From NCBI GenBank assembly GCA_019136655.1, contig JAGVTU010000017.1, forward strand, positions 124,001-188,000: 64,000 nucleotides of DNA. Reading direction: 5' to 3'. Under the pieces are notes generated by a model. That model was not told the DNA's origin. It searched no databases and saw nothing but the letters and a program-made list of their open reading frames with translations. The DNA is from Bacteroidota bacterium. GTDB taxonomy: Bacteria; Bacteroidota; Bacteroidia; AKYH767-A; OLB10. Positions 34,123 to 42,547 of this stretch are shown here, piece after piece. How positions within the stretch are numbered: the first letter of the stretch is position 1; every line of letters starts with the position of its first letter. Position numbers and translations under genes: made by a program.

Positions 34123-35403
34123 ATGTCTGATTTCAAGTATAAATTCAAATTTCTGTGTGTATTACTCATAAGTAGTCATTTTGCTTCAGCTCAGAACAGT
34201 AAAAGTTTAACCCTTGCCGGATGTGTGGAGATGGCTAAGAAAAACTATCCTGTAGTAAAGCAATATTCACTGATAGAAAAATCCAATGGCTATTTAGTGG
34301 CAAATGCAAAAAAAGGTTATCTGCCCCAGTTTAATATTTCAGGTCAGGCAACCTATCAGTCAGATGTAACAGAAATACCGATTAATCTTCCGGGTTTGAA
34401 TATTCCGACAATGAGCAAGGATCAGTTCAGGATATATGGAGAAGTGTCGCAGTCTGTTACAGATCTTTTTACCATTAAAGATCAAAAGTCTTCTTTAAAT
34501 AATGCGAGTGATATAGAAGCTAAGAAGACAGAAGTTGAGTTGTATAAACTTAATGACCGCATAAACAATTTGTATTTCGGAATATTGCTGATTGATGCTC
34601 AGCTGAAGCAAAACCAACTGATTCAATCTGACATTCAGAGAGGAATTGAAAAAGTGAATGTTGCCATAGCCAACGGTGTTGCATTAAAAAGTTCAGCAGA
34701 TAATCTGCAAGCAGAATTACTGAAGGCACAGCAACATTCCATCGAATTAGAATCAACAAGGAAGGGATATGCTGATATGCTGGCATTGTTTATTGGTAAT
34801 CCAGTTGATGAAAATACAGTACTTGAAACACCTCAGATTTTGGTGCTTTCAGATTCAATTAATCGTCCTGAATTAAAAATTTTCGATTTGCAGTATAAAT
34901 CATATGAAATACAGAAGAAATTAGTCGCTGACAAAAACTACCCCAGGATAAGCTTATTTTTTCAGGGAGGATTAGGCAAACCCGGATTAGATATTCTGAA
35001 TACTAAGGTTGCAGATTATTATATGGGAGGAGTAAGGTTAAGCTGGAATTTTGCAGGACTTTATACATACAGAAATGAAAGAAGAATAGTTGATTTAAAT
35101 AAGAAAGCAACAGACATTCAACGCGAAACATTCATGTTTAATACCAATCTCACATTAAAACAACAAAACAGCGAAGTTCAGAAAATGCTGAGATTAATTG
35201 AAACTGACAAAAGTATAATTGCTCTGCGTGAAAAAGTAAAGTTAACGGTGCAAAATCAGCTTAGCTATGGCACAGCAACAACTAACGATTACCTAAAGGC
35301 GGTAAATGACGAAGACCAGGCAAAACAGAATAAGATACTGCACGAAGTACAGCTTTTAATGTCAGAATATAACACACAAATAGCGTTAGGAATTGAGAAT
35401 TGA
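34123..35403 (+). CDS. TolC-family outer-membrane efflux protein
   Basis: A 426-residue outer-membrane channel subunit with signal peptide (ending FASAQ, ~24) and two OEP repeats of long coiled-coil helices (residues ~30-230 and ~240-420). KNYPRISLFFQGGLGKPG is a typical segment at the start of the second repeat. It forms the outer part of a tripartite exporter with the HlyD and ABC-2 components encoded next. Its last codons (GAATTGAGAATTGA) lie in a repeat-like sequence shared in inverted orientation with the hlyD 5' end. Confidence 0.9.
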   Translation: MSDFKYKFKFLCVLLISSHFASAQNSKSLTLAGCVEMAKKNYPVVKQYSLIEKSNGYLVANAKKGYLPQFNISGQATYQSDVTEIPINLPGLNIPTMSKDQFRIYGEVSQSVTDLFTIKDQKSSLNNASDIEAKKTEVELYKLNDRINNLYFGILLIDAQLKQNQLIQSDIQRGIEKVNVAIANGVALKSSADNLQAELLKAQQHSIELESTRKGYADMLALFIGNPVDENTVLETPQILVLSDSINRPELKIFDLQYKSYEIQKKLVADKNYPRISLFFQGGLGKPGLDILNTKVADYYMGGVRLSWNFAGLYTYRNERRIVDLNKKATDIQRETFMFNTNLTLKQQNSEVQKMLRLIETDKSIIALREKVKLTVQNQLSYGTATTNDYLKAVNDEDQAKQNKILHEVQLLMSEYNTQIALGIEN

Positions 35404-35417
35404 AAGTGAACGATAAT

Positions 35418-36401
35418 ATGAAAATGAATTTAACCAAGAATAAATTAATTGCAATGAATACTGATAAAAAACTACTGAACAATAGAAGTGATTTTCACTT
35501 CTCAATTCTAAATTTTCCATTTAAAATACTTGCAATGGCAATTATTTTGTCGTCCTGCAACAGTAATAAAGTTTCATTTGATGCTTCCGGAAGTTTTGAA
35601 GCTGATGAAACCATTGTTTCCGCAGAAGCCACAGGAGTGATAAAAGAGTTTAATGTTGAAGAAGGTCAGCTTTTAAAATCAGGTCAGCTTATAGGTTATA
35701 TTGACAGCACACAATTGTATTTAAAGAAAAAACAACTGGAAGCTCAGGTTGCTGCGCTTAAAGGAAAAACTCCTGATATTCCGGTTCAGCTATCGGCTTT
35801 AAACCAACAATTGAAAACTGCCGAGAAGGAAAGAGACAGGGTTGTTAATCTAGTAAAGAATGATGCAGCAACCCCAAAACAACTGGATGATGCAAATGCA
35901 CAGGTGGAAGTTTTGAAAAGGCAGATAGAAGCTCAAAAATCTACTCTGAACATATCGAGCACAACTATTCAAAAAGATGTACTTCCGCTGCAAATGCAGA
36001 TTGAACAGCTGAATGATCAACTTGCAAAATGCAATATCATCAATCCGATAAATGGAACGGTTCTTTCCAAATATGCTGAAATGAATGAAATGACATCGGC
36101 AGGTAAACCACTTTATAAAATTGCTGATTTGACTTTTATCACATTACGTGCATACATCACAGGCAATCAGTTGCCGGAAGTTAAGTTGGATCAAAAAGTG
36201 AAAGTCTTAACAGATGATGGCAAAGGAGGCTACATAAAAACAGAAGGTACTATAACCTGGATCAGTGACAAAGCTGAATTTACTCCGAAAACCATTCAGA
36301 CAAAAGAGGAACGTGCAAATTTAGTTTACGCAATAAAGGTGAAGGTAAAGAATGATGGTACTTACAAAATAGGAATGTATGGGGAAATAAAATTTCAATA
36401 A
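35418..36401 (+). CDS. HlyD/YbhG-like membrane fusion lipoprotein
   Basis: Periplasmic adaptor linking the ABC permease to TolC. Candidate starts are TTG 35400 (overlapping tolC), ATG 35418 and ATG 35454; I use 35418 but 35454 gives a more normal signal. A lipobox IILSSC lies ~40-45 residues in. Next come a biotinyl-lipoyl domain (ATGVIKEFNVEEGQLLKSGQ), a coiled-coil hairpin (~residues 90-180) and a beta-barrel with INPINGTVLSKYAEMNE. The N-terminus before the signal is unusually long and is partly encoded by repeat-like DNA with an 8-bp hairpin (35484-35502). Confidence 0.87.
   Translation: MKMNLTKNKLIAMNTDKKLLNNRSDFHFSILNFPFKILAMAIILSSCNSNKVSFDASGSFEADETIVSAEATGVIKEFNVEEGQLLKSGQLIGYIDSTQLYLKKKQLEAQVAALKGKTPDIPVQLSALNQQLKTAEKERDRVVNLVKNDAATPKQLDDANAQVEVLKRQIEAQKSTLNISSTTIQKDVLPLQMQIEQLNDQLAKCNIINPINGTVLSKYAEMNEMTSAGKPLYKIADLTFITLRAYITGNQLPEVKLDQKVKVLTDDGKGGYIKTEGTITWISDKAEFTPKTIQTKEERANLVYAIKVKVKNDGTYKIGMYGEIKFQ
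35484..35508. repeat. Hairpin and inverted repeat within the hlyD 5' end
   Basis: AGAAGTGA-TTT-TCACTTCT forms an 8-bp stem with a 3-nt loop. The adjoining TTCTCAATTC (35499-35508) is the exact reverse complement of GAATTGAGAA at 35390-35399 in the tolC 3' end. Confidence 0.65.
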
Positions 36402-36403
36402 GA

Positions 36404-37318
36404 ATGGCAGACGTTGTATTAAATAACATTGTAAAGACCTACAATAAAGGCGAAGTAAAGGCGGTAAACGATGTTTCTTTTGAAGTAAGGAAAGGTGAGT
36501 TGTTTGGTTTGATTGGGGCAGATGGTGCCGGGAAAACAAGTATTTTCAGGATACTTACAACCTTGCTTTTGCCTGATAGTGGAACAGCTTACGTGGATGG
36601 TTGTGATGTTGTAAAAGATTATAAAACTATTCGCAAGAAAGTAGGTTATATGCCCGGTAAATTTTCACTCTATCAGGATTTGTCGGTTGAAGAGAACCTC
36701 CACTTTTTTGCCACGGTATTTGATACTACTGTTGCTGAAAATTATGATTTGATAAAGGATATATATGTACAGTTGGAGCCATTCAAAACACGAAGGGCTG
36801 GTAAATTATCAGGTGGAATGAAACAGAAATTGGCATTATGTTGCGCTCTGATTCATCGTCCAAATGTTTTGTTTTTAGATGAGCCCACCACAGGAGTGGA
36901 TGTGGTTTCGAGAAAAGAATTTTGGGAAATGCTGAAAGGCTTAAAACAGCAGGGCATTACTATTTTGGTTTCAACACCTTATATGGATGAAGCTACACTT
37001 TGCGAACGCATTGCATTGATTCAAAGCGGGAGCATGATGATGATTGACACACCCGACCAAATCATCAAAAAGTTTCCTGATAAATTATATGCAGTGAAAG
37101 CAAATAACATGATCCGCTTGCAAACTGAACTGCGAAACAATTCACAAATTAAGAGTTGCTATTCATTTGGCGACTATCATCACATAACAATGGAGAATGA
37201 GCAATTGACAATCGATAATCTGAGGGCTTCGTTACAGAATGAAGGGCTTTATAATTTGGAAGTAAAGGAAATTACACCAACGATTGAAGATTGTTTTATG
37301 AGTTTAATGAACAGATGA
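36404..37318 (+). CDS. ABC transporter ATPase (first half of split YbhF-type pair)
   Basis: A 304-residue nucleotide-binding subunit. Walker A is GADGAGKTS (Asp where Asn is common), Q-loop at YMPGKFSLYQD, signature LSGGMKQKL, Walker B VLFLDEPTTGVD, with a serine-type H-loop region VSTPYMDEA lacking the usual His. The C-terminal ~80 residues are a DrrA-type extension. MADVVLNNIVKTY starts 2 nt after the hlyD stop. In E. coli YbhF the two ATPase domains are fused; here they are separate genes. Part of the C-terminal extension (MENEQLTIDNL) is encoded by a repeat-like string. Confidence 0.92.
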   Translation: MADVVLNNIVKTYNKGEVKAVNDVSFEVRKGELFGLIGADGAGKTSIFRILTTLLLPDSGTAYVDGCDVVKDYKTIRKKVGYMPGKFSLYQDLSVEENLHFFATVFDTTVAENYDLIKDIYVQLEPFKTRRAGKLSGGMKQKLALCCALIHRPNVLFLDEPTTGVDVVSRKEFWEMLKGLKQQGITILVSTPYMDEATLCERIALIQSGSMMMIDTPDQIIKKFPDKLYAVKANNMIRLQTELRNNSQIKSCYSFGDYHHITMENEQLTIDNLRASLQNEGLYNLEVKEITPTIEDCFMSLMNR

Positions 37319-37352
37319 GAATGGAGAATTTCTTTCAACAAAAAAAAAGAAG

Positions 37353-38156
37353 ATGAAATTAAATAAGGATAATCCTAAATCTTTGTCAGCTGCCAACTCA
37401 CAATTGTCAGTTGAAAGGGAAGAGGTTATAAAAACAGATAAACTGACCAAACGTTTTGGAGATTTCGTTGCAACAAATCAAGTTACATTTGAAGTATATG
37501 CAGGTGAAATATTTGGTTTTTTAGGTGCAAACGGAGCAGGAAAAACTACTGCAATGAAAATGCTTTGCGGACTTTCAAAACCTTCGTCAGGTAATGCAAC
37601 CATTGCAGGGTTTGATATTTATAAGCAAACTGAGCAGATTAAGAAAAACATCGGCTATATGAGTCAGAAATTTTCATTGTATGATGACCTGACTATAGTG
37701 GAAAATATTCAATTCTTCGGAGGTATATATGGATTGTCTGACCAACAATTGAAAACAAAAAGTAATGAGTTAATAGAGACTTTAGGGTTGCAAAATGAAG
37801 CGAATAAATTGGTGAATTCATTGCCATTGGGATGGAAACAAAAATTAGCATTTTCAGTAGCGGTGTTACACGAGCCTCGTATCGTTTTCTTAGACGAACC
37901 AACAGGAGGTGTTGACCCGATTACAAGGCGTCAGTTTTGGGATTTAATTTATCAGGCTGCCGAAAAAGGGATTACCATTTTTGTGACAACTCACTATATG
38001 GATGAAGCTGAATACTGTAACAGAATTTCGATGATGGTTGATGGTGAAATAAAAGCACTTGACACTCCGGCTAACTTAAAACAAAAGTATGCAGTGAGTT
38101 CTATGGACGAAGTTTTTTATGAATTGGCAAGAGGAGCAAAAAGAGCAGTTAGCTAG
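37353..38156 (+). CDS. ABC transporter ATPase (second half of split YbhF-type pair)
   Basis: A 267-residue nucleotide-binding subunit with Walker A GANGAGKTT, Q-loop YMSQKFSLYDD, a degenerate signature LPLGWKQKL in place of LSGGQ, Walker B IVFLDEPTGGVDP and H-loop FVTTHYMDEAE. The altered signature is usual for the second domain of YbhF-type transporters, so one ATP site may be non-hydrolytic. The domain starts around residue 24; the preceding residues (SAANSQLSVERE) come from repeat-like DNA. The last three codons and stop lie in a repeat block that continues up to the next gene. Confidence 0.92.
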   Translation: MKLNKDNPKSLSAANSQLSVEREEVIKTDKLTKRFGDFVATNQVTFEVYAGEIFGFLGANGAGKTTAMKMLCGLSKPSSGNATIAGFDIYKQTEQIKKNIGYMSQKFSLYDDLTIVENIQFFGGIYGLSDQQLKTKSNELIETLGLQNEANKLVNSLPLGWKQKLAFSVAVLHEPRIVFLDEPTGGVDPITRRQFWDLIYQAAEKGITIFVTTHYMDEAEYCNRISMMVDGEIKALDTPANLKQKYAVSSMDEVFYELARGAKRAVS

Positions 38157-38196
38157 TGGCTATCAGTTAATAGCCAGCAGCCAAAAGCTAATAACC
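38148..38196. repeat. GCTAAT/AGCC-type repeat block upstream of the four-helix-bundle gene
   Basis: Degenerate units in both orientations (TTAGCTAG, GGCTATCAGTTAATAGCC, CAGCCAAAAGCTAATAACC). The block contains the stop codon of the preceding ABC gene. Similar units occur at 38558-38620. Confidence 0.65.
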
Positions 38197-38216
38197 AACA
38201 ATTTAAAAAAAGAAAA

Positions 38217-38606
38217 ATGAAAAACTATCAGGAATTAAATGTTTGGCAAAATGGAATTGAAATAGTGAAAGAAGTTTTCAGCTTATCCAAACAATTGCCT
38301 ATAACAGAAAAGTATGGAATGATTTCACAAATGACTCGTTTAGCCGTATCCATACCCGCTAACATTGCAGAAGGCAGCAGTCGGAACAGTGATAAAGATT
38401 ACGCTCGCTTTCTTCAGATTGCTTTAGGCTCTGCCTTTGAACTTCAAACTTATTTAGTGATAATAAAAGAATTGGAATGGGCAAATTCAGATTTAGAGAA
38501 ATTGGAATTATCATTAGAACAGGAAATTAAGATGATACACAGTTTCCTTAAAGCAATCAGCCAACAGCCTTTTGCTAATGATTATTCGCTAAAGGCTAAC
38601 AGCTAA
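38217..38606 (+). CDS. Four-helix-bundle protein, 23S rRNA-intervening-sequence (S23) family
   Basis: A 129-residue protein of the S23/IVP family (TIGR02436): LNVWQNGIEIVKEVFSL, ITEKYGMISQMTRLAVSIPANIAEGSSRNSDKDYARF and ALGSAFELQTYL are the family blocks of a four-helix bundle that forms pentamers. Related proteins are encoded inside 23S rRNA inserts, or serve as the Avd accessory of diversity-generating retroelements. Here it stands alone inside an efflux operon, between ATPase and permease genes. The last ~10 residues (NDYSLKANS) are encoded by the flanking repeat. No reverse transcriptase or rRNA is near. Function unknown; it looks like an inserted module. Confidence 0.88.
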   Translation: MKNYQELNVWQNGIEIVKEVFSLSKQLPITEKYGMISQMTRLAVSIPANIAEGSSRNSDKDYARFLQIALGSAFELQTYLVIIKELEWANSDLEKLELSLEQEIKMIHSFLKAISQQPFANDYSLKANS

Positions 38607-38620
38607 TATCTAAAAGCTAT
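38558..38620. repeat. GCTAAT/AGCC-type repeat block downstream of the four-helix-bundle gene
   Basis: Units CAGCCAACAGCC, TTTTGCTAATGATTATT, GCTAAAGGCTAACAGCTAAT and CTAAAAGCTAT. The block encodes the C-terminal end of the S23-type protein and ends 4 nt before the next permease gene. Confidence 0.65.
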
Positions 38621-38624
38621 CAAA

Positions 38625-39731
38625 ATGAAACAGTTTTTATCATTTGTTAAAAAAGAGTTTTTTCATGTTTTTCGTGATAAGAAATCATTGTTGATGTTAT
38701 TCGGTATGCCCATAGTTCAGATTTTGCTATTCGGTTTTGCTCTGACCAATGAGATAAAGAATGCTAAGATTGTAATTTGTGATTATTCAAATGATGCGGC
38801 CACTCAGCAAATCATCAACAAATTAGAGGCAAGTAAAAGTTTTGAAGTGCAACGAGTAGTGTCAGATCATTTTCAGATAGAAAATTCTTTTAAGTCAGGC
38901 GATATCAAACTCGTAATAATCTTTCCAGAAAATTTCAATCGGGATTTATTGCATCTGAATAGTGCACAGGTGCAGATTATTGCTGATGCTTCCGACCCAA
39001 ATGCTGCAAATACATTAACCGGCTACGCCACGAATATCATTAGGAGTTATCAGCAAGAATTAAGAAGCAATTCTTCGGCTCCGATTCAAATTGTTCCTGA
39101 AGTGCGGATGCTGTATAATCCTCAGTTAAAAGGAGCAACAAATTTTGTTCCCGGAGTGATGGCACTTGTGCTAATGCTTGTTTGCGTGCTGATGACATCT
39201 GTTTCCATCGTCAGGGAAAAGGAGAGAGGAACGATGGAAGTGTTACTGGTGTCGCCTATCAATCCTGTACTGGTGATTATTGCCAAAGCCATTCCGTATT
39301 TATTACTTTCAGTCATAAACTTAGTTGTCATCATTTTAATGAGCGTTACATTGCTGGATATGCCTGTAAACGGCAATATTGTATTGTTGTTTGTTGAAAG
39401 TATCCTGTTTATCATTACTGCTCTTGCATTAGGATTATTGATATCAAATTCAGTTGAATCGCAACAGTCTGCCATGCTGATATCCATGATGGGAATGTTG
39501 GTGCCAACAATGTTGTTTACCGGATTCATGTTCCCCATTGAAAATATGCCTGTTGCTTTGCAGTTAATCAGCAATATCATTCCCGCAAAATGGTATTATA
39601 TCATTGTAAAATCAATCATGATAAAAGGACTCGGATTAGCTTCGGTATGGAAAGAAACTTTAATTCTTACCATAATGGCCGCTGTTATTTTGGTAATAAG
39701 TTTTAAAAAATTTAAAATCAGACTTGAGTAA
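38625..39731 (+). CDS. ABC-2 type permease (YbhS-like)
   Basis: A 368-residue inner-membrane permease. One N-terminal TM (~20-40), a periplasmic domain (~45-170), then five C-terminal TMs. The cytoplasmic elbow motif VREKERGTMEVLLVSPI follows the second TM, as in ABC-2 permeases. FVKKEFFHVFRDKKSLLMLFGMP is the standard start of YbhS/YbhR proteins. It pairs with the following permease and the two ATPases to move drugs or other amphiphiles through HlyD and TolC. Confidence 0.92.
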   Translation: MKQFLSFVKKEFFHVFRDKKSLLMLFGMPIVQILLFGFALTNEIKNAKIVICDYSNDAATQQIINKLEASKSFEVQRVVSDHFQIENSFKSGDIKLVIIFPENFNRDLLHLNSAQVQIIADASDPNAANTLTGYATNIIRSYQQELRSNSSAPIQIVPEVRMLYNPQLKGATNFVPGVMALVLMLVCVLMTSVSIVREKERGTMEVLLVSPINPVLVIIAKAIPYLLLSVINLVVIILMSVTLLDMPVNGNIVLLFVESILFIITALALGLLISNSVESQQSAMLISMMGMLVPTMLFTGFMFPIENMPVALQLISNIIPAKWYYIIVKSIMIKGLGLASVWKETLILTIMAAVILVISFKKFKIRLE

Positions 39732-39770
39732 TTTATACGGTTAGTAGATGATTAATGAAAATTTAGACAG

Positions 39771-40892
39771 ATGCGTGAACTGAAATTTTTATTGCAAAAA
39801 GAGTTCAAACAGATTTTTCGAAACAAGGGTTTGCTGCCTCTGATTTTTGTAGTGCCTTTTGTGCAGTTACTTATACTGCCATTGGCTGCAGATTATGAAG
39901 TGAAAAACATCAACATTTCAATAGTAGATCAAGATCATTCTTCTTACTCGCAGCATTTGATTTCAAAGATTACATCTTCAGGATATTTCAAACTTGCAGG
40001 TTATGCCCCGACATTTAATGAGGGATTCAAGCAAATAGAAAATGGTCAGGCTGATTTAATACTGGAAATACCCACAGGTTTTGAACGAAATTTAATTCGT
40101 GAGAATCAACAAAAATTATTTATTGCCATCAATGCCATCAATGGTGTTAAGGCAGGATTAGGCGGTAATTATCTTTCTCAGATAATCTCTGATTATAACA
40201 GCGATATCCGCGTGCAATGGATTCGGCCCGGAAGGTTCAAGGAAGCACCAACCATACAGTTGGTATCATCAAACTGGTTCAATCCATTTATGAACTACAA
40301 TTATTTTATGGTTCCGGGAATCCTGGTTGTGTTGGTCACCATGGTAGGCTCCTACATGTGTGCTTTAAATATTGTTAAAGAAAAAGAAGCAGGAACAATT
40401 GAGCAAATCAATGTAACACCCATAAAGAAGTATCAGTTTGTATTAGGAAAACTGATTCCATTCTGGATTATTGGTATGATGGTTTTTACTATTGGTTTGT
40501 TCATTGTAGCACGACTGGTTTATGGTATTGTTCCGGTGGGAAGTGTATTGCTTTTGTATGGATATCTGGCAATATATCTGATAGCATTATTAGGCTTGGG
40601 ATTACTCATTTCAACATTTGCTGAAACACAACAGCAGGCTATGTCAGTAGCATATTTTTTTATTATGATATTTATGCTGATGAGCGGATTGTTCACCCCA
40701 CTTGACGGAATGCCGCAATGGGCTTATGTAATTGCCAAAATTAATCCTGTTACTTATTTTATTGATGTGGTGCGAATGATCATTCTCAAAGGAAGCGATT
40801 TTTCAGATTTGGTTTATCACTTTACAATTATGACAGGATTTGCCTTAGTGCTGAATGGTCTTGCTATTTGGAACTACCGTAAAACGAGTTAA
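39771..40892 (+). CDS. ABC-2 type permease (YbhR-like)
   Basis: A 373-residue paralogue of the preceding permease with the same layout: N-terminal TM after LLQKEFKQIFRNKGLLP, periplasmic domain ~50-170, then five TMs with the elbow motif VKEKEAGTIEQINVTPI. The pair probably forms a heterodimeric channel. Last gene of the efflux operon. A 311-bp stretch follows with a small ORF but no clear terminator. Confidence 0.92.
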   Translation: MRELKFLLQKEFKQIFRNKGLLPLIFVVPFVQLLILPLAADYEVKNINISIVDQDHSSYSQHLISKITSSGYFKLAGYAPTFNEGFKQIENGQADLILEIPTGFERNLIRENQQKLFIAINAINGVKAGLGGNYLSQIISDYNSDIRVQWIRPGRFKEAPTIQLVSSNWFNPFMNYNYFMVPGILVVLVTMVGSYMCALNIVKEKEAGTIEQINVTPIKKYQFVLGKLIPFWIIGMMVFTIGLFIVARLVYGIVPVGSVLLLYGYLAIYLIALLGLGLLISTFAETQQQAMSVAYFFIMIFMLMSGLFTPLDGMPQWAYVIAKINPVTYFIDVVRMIILKGSDFSDLVYHFTIMTGFALVLNGLAIWNYRKTS

Positions 40893-41203
40893 GCCGAACA
40901 GTTTCAATCCGAAATTCAATGATTAATTACCTTGTCTGATTTAAAATTTTAGGCAATTGATGAATGAATTAATTTTTCAGATATACAGTTAAACCAATTC
41001 ACAAAATAAACGTCTAACCGTATATGATTAAATGCTCCATCCTGACTTTCGCTTTTCTTTTCAGCATTTTTAGCCTCAATGCTCAGCTTTACACCGGTCC
41101 GATTCTAAAAATCAACAATCGTAAAAGGGAACTGAGCTGATAAAAAAAATTAACAGACAACATTAATCTGCATCATTACATCAAAAAAAATATCTATTGT
41201 AAA
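40893..41203. other. Intergenic stretch with one small ORF
   Basis: 311 bp between the efflux operon and the serine hydrolase gene. Apart from the 38-codon ORF at 41024-41140 nothing is recognisable: no strong hairpin and no exact TAnnTTTG element noted. Confidence 0.4.
41024..41140 (+). CDS. Possible secreted micropeptide or gene remnant (38 aa)
   Basis: A 38-codon ORF whose first ~21 residues form a convincing Bacteroidota signal peptide (MIKCSILTFAFLFSIFSLNA, then Q) followed by 17 polar residues (LYTGPILKINNRKRELS). It is too short for standard gene finding. It may be a small exported peptide or the surviving 5' end of a decayed secreted-protein gene; no homologous continuation was found downstream in any frame by eye. 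On the same strand as the serine hydrolase 63 bp later. Confidence 0.35.
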   Translation: MIKCSILTFAFLFSIFSLNAQLYTGPILKINNRKRELS

Positions 41204-42511
41204 ATGAAAAAACTTTTCACCATCATCCTAACATTCTTTTTTGCAAATTCCATACATGCACAATCACTCTATTTTCCTCCGCTTACAGGTAGTGCATGGG
41301 ACACAATATCTCCAACAACACTAAACTGGTGCCAGGATAAGATTGACAGTCTCTATACGTATCTGGATACGAATAATACCAAAGCTTTCATTCTGTTAAA
41401 AGATGGTAAAATAGTTCTCGAAAAATATTTCGGCACACAAACACAAAACTCAGTTTGGCAATGGGCTTCGGCAGGTAAAACACTTACTTCATTCTTAGTA
41501 GGCATGGCGCAACAGGAGGGACATTTATCAATTACAGATACTTCTTCTCAATACCTTGGTCAAGGTTGGACGAGTTGCACACCCGCGCAGGAAGAAAAAA
41601 TTACAATCAGGAATCAGCTCACCATGACCTGCGGACTGGATGATGGTGTACCTGATAACCATTGTACATACGATTCATGTCTGGTTTATTTAGCAGATGC
41701 AAGCACACGATGGGCCTATCACAATGCACCATACACTTTGCTTGACAGTGTTCTATACTATGCCACCGGCATGACCATGAATGCCTATGCTACTCAGAAA
41801 CTGAAAAACCCAACAGGCATGACGGGAGCATTTATACCTATTGGATATGACAACGTTTATTTCAGCAATGCTCGCAGTATGGCACGCTTTGGCCTTTTGA
41901 TTCTGAATAATGGTAACTGGAATGGCAATCAGATAATGACAGATACTGCATACTTTAGTCAGATGACCAACACTTCGCAAATGCTCAATAAGTCATACGG
42001 ATATTTGTGGTGGCTCAATGGTAAGGCATCTTATATGTTACCGAGTACTCAATTTGTGTTTCCCGGATATTTGAATCCGCATGCACCTGCCGATATGATT
42101 GCTGCATTAGGAAAAGATGGCCAGTTTTTAAATGTAATTCCAAGTGAGAACATGGTTTGGGTAAGAATGGGAGAAGCACCTGACAGTCTTCCTGTCCCTT
42201 ATCTGATGAACGATGTGATATGGCAATACATCAATGATCTCAATTGCAGTACAGGCCTGAATGAAATGAATGAGAAGGTTCCGTCTATTCAGATATTTCC
42301 TAATCCGATAAGTTCGGAATTGAATCTGAAATCGGATGAAACCATTAGCAAGATTGAAATCATTAATCTGCAGGGGCAAACAATAACAACTGAAACTGTG
42401 CAAAGCAAGTCAGTCAAAATTCAAAACCTTACACTGCCGGGTGGATTTTATTTTGTAAGAGCATACCTGACCAATGGAAATGTGTGGACGGGAAAGATGT
42501 TGAAGGAGTGA
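41204..42511 (+). CDS. Secreted serine hydrolase (beta-lactamase/class C fold) with T9SS sorting domain
   Basis: A 435-residue exported protein with signal peptide (1-20, SIHAQ). The serine hydrolase fold shows the S-x-x-K motif S89-A-G-K92 and the Y172-H-N174 motif; the third motif is not clear. The last ~75 residues (IFPNPISSELNLKS to GNVWTGKMLKE) are a T9SS type A domain, so it should be at the cell surface or released. Likely an esterase or D-aminopeptidase-type enzyme rather than a resistance lactamase. Stands alone between the efflux operon and a convergent gene. Confidence 0.87.
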   Translation: MKKLFTIILTFFFANSIHAQSLYFPPLTGSAWDTISPTTLNWCQDKIDSLYTYLDTNNTKAFILLKDGKIVLEKYFGTQTQNSVWQWASAGKTLTSFLVGMAQQEGHLSITDTSSQYLGQGWTSCTPAQEEKITIRNQLTMTCGLDDGVPDNHCTYDSCLVYLADASTRWAYHNAPYTLLDSVLYYATGMTMNAYATQKLKNPTGMTGAFIPIGYDNVYFSNARSMARFGLLILNNGNWNGNQIMTDTAYFSQMTNTSQMLNKSYGYLWWLNGKASYMLPSTQFVFPGYLNPHAPADMIAALGKDGQFLNVIPSENMVWVRMGEAPDSLPVPYLMNDVIWQYINDLNCSTGLNEMNEKVPSIQIFPNPISSELNLKSDETISKIEIINLQGQTITTETVQSKSVKIQNLTLPGGFYFVRAYLTNGNVWTGKMLKE

Positions 42512-42547
42512 GAGTATTTTAATTCTCAGAATTAATATTGTGCTGCC

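Noticed and set aside
38217-38606. S23-type protein as the Avd accessory of a diversity-generating retroelement
   Set aside because: No reverse transcriptase, template repeat or variable repeat is seen nearby, and the flanking repeats are short and degenerate.
38148-38620. rRNA intervening sequence
   Set aside because: There is no 23S rRNA sequence around the gene; it sits between protein-coding genes.
39122-39580. 152-codon minus-strand ORF
   Set aside because: Antisense to the YbhS-like permease; no signal or domain.
41204-42511. Antibiotic-resistance beta-lactamase next to the efflux operon
   Set aside because: The fold is serine hydrolase, but the protein carries a T9SS domain and the third lactamase motif is unclear; an esterase or peptidase is more likely, and adjacency to the efflux genes is not evidence of shared function.
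42519-42535. TTAATTCT-C-AGAATTAA dyad between convergent genes
   Set aside because: The 1-nt centre cannot form a normal hairpin loop and no T run follows; not called as a terminator or operator.
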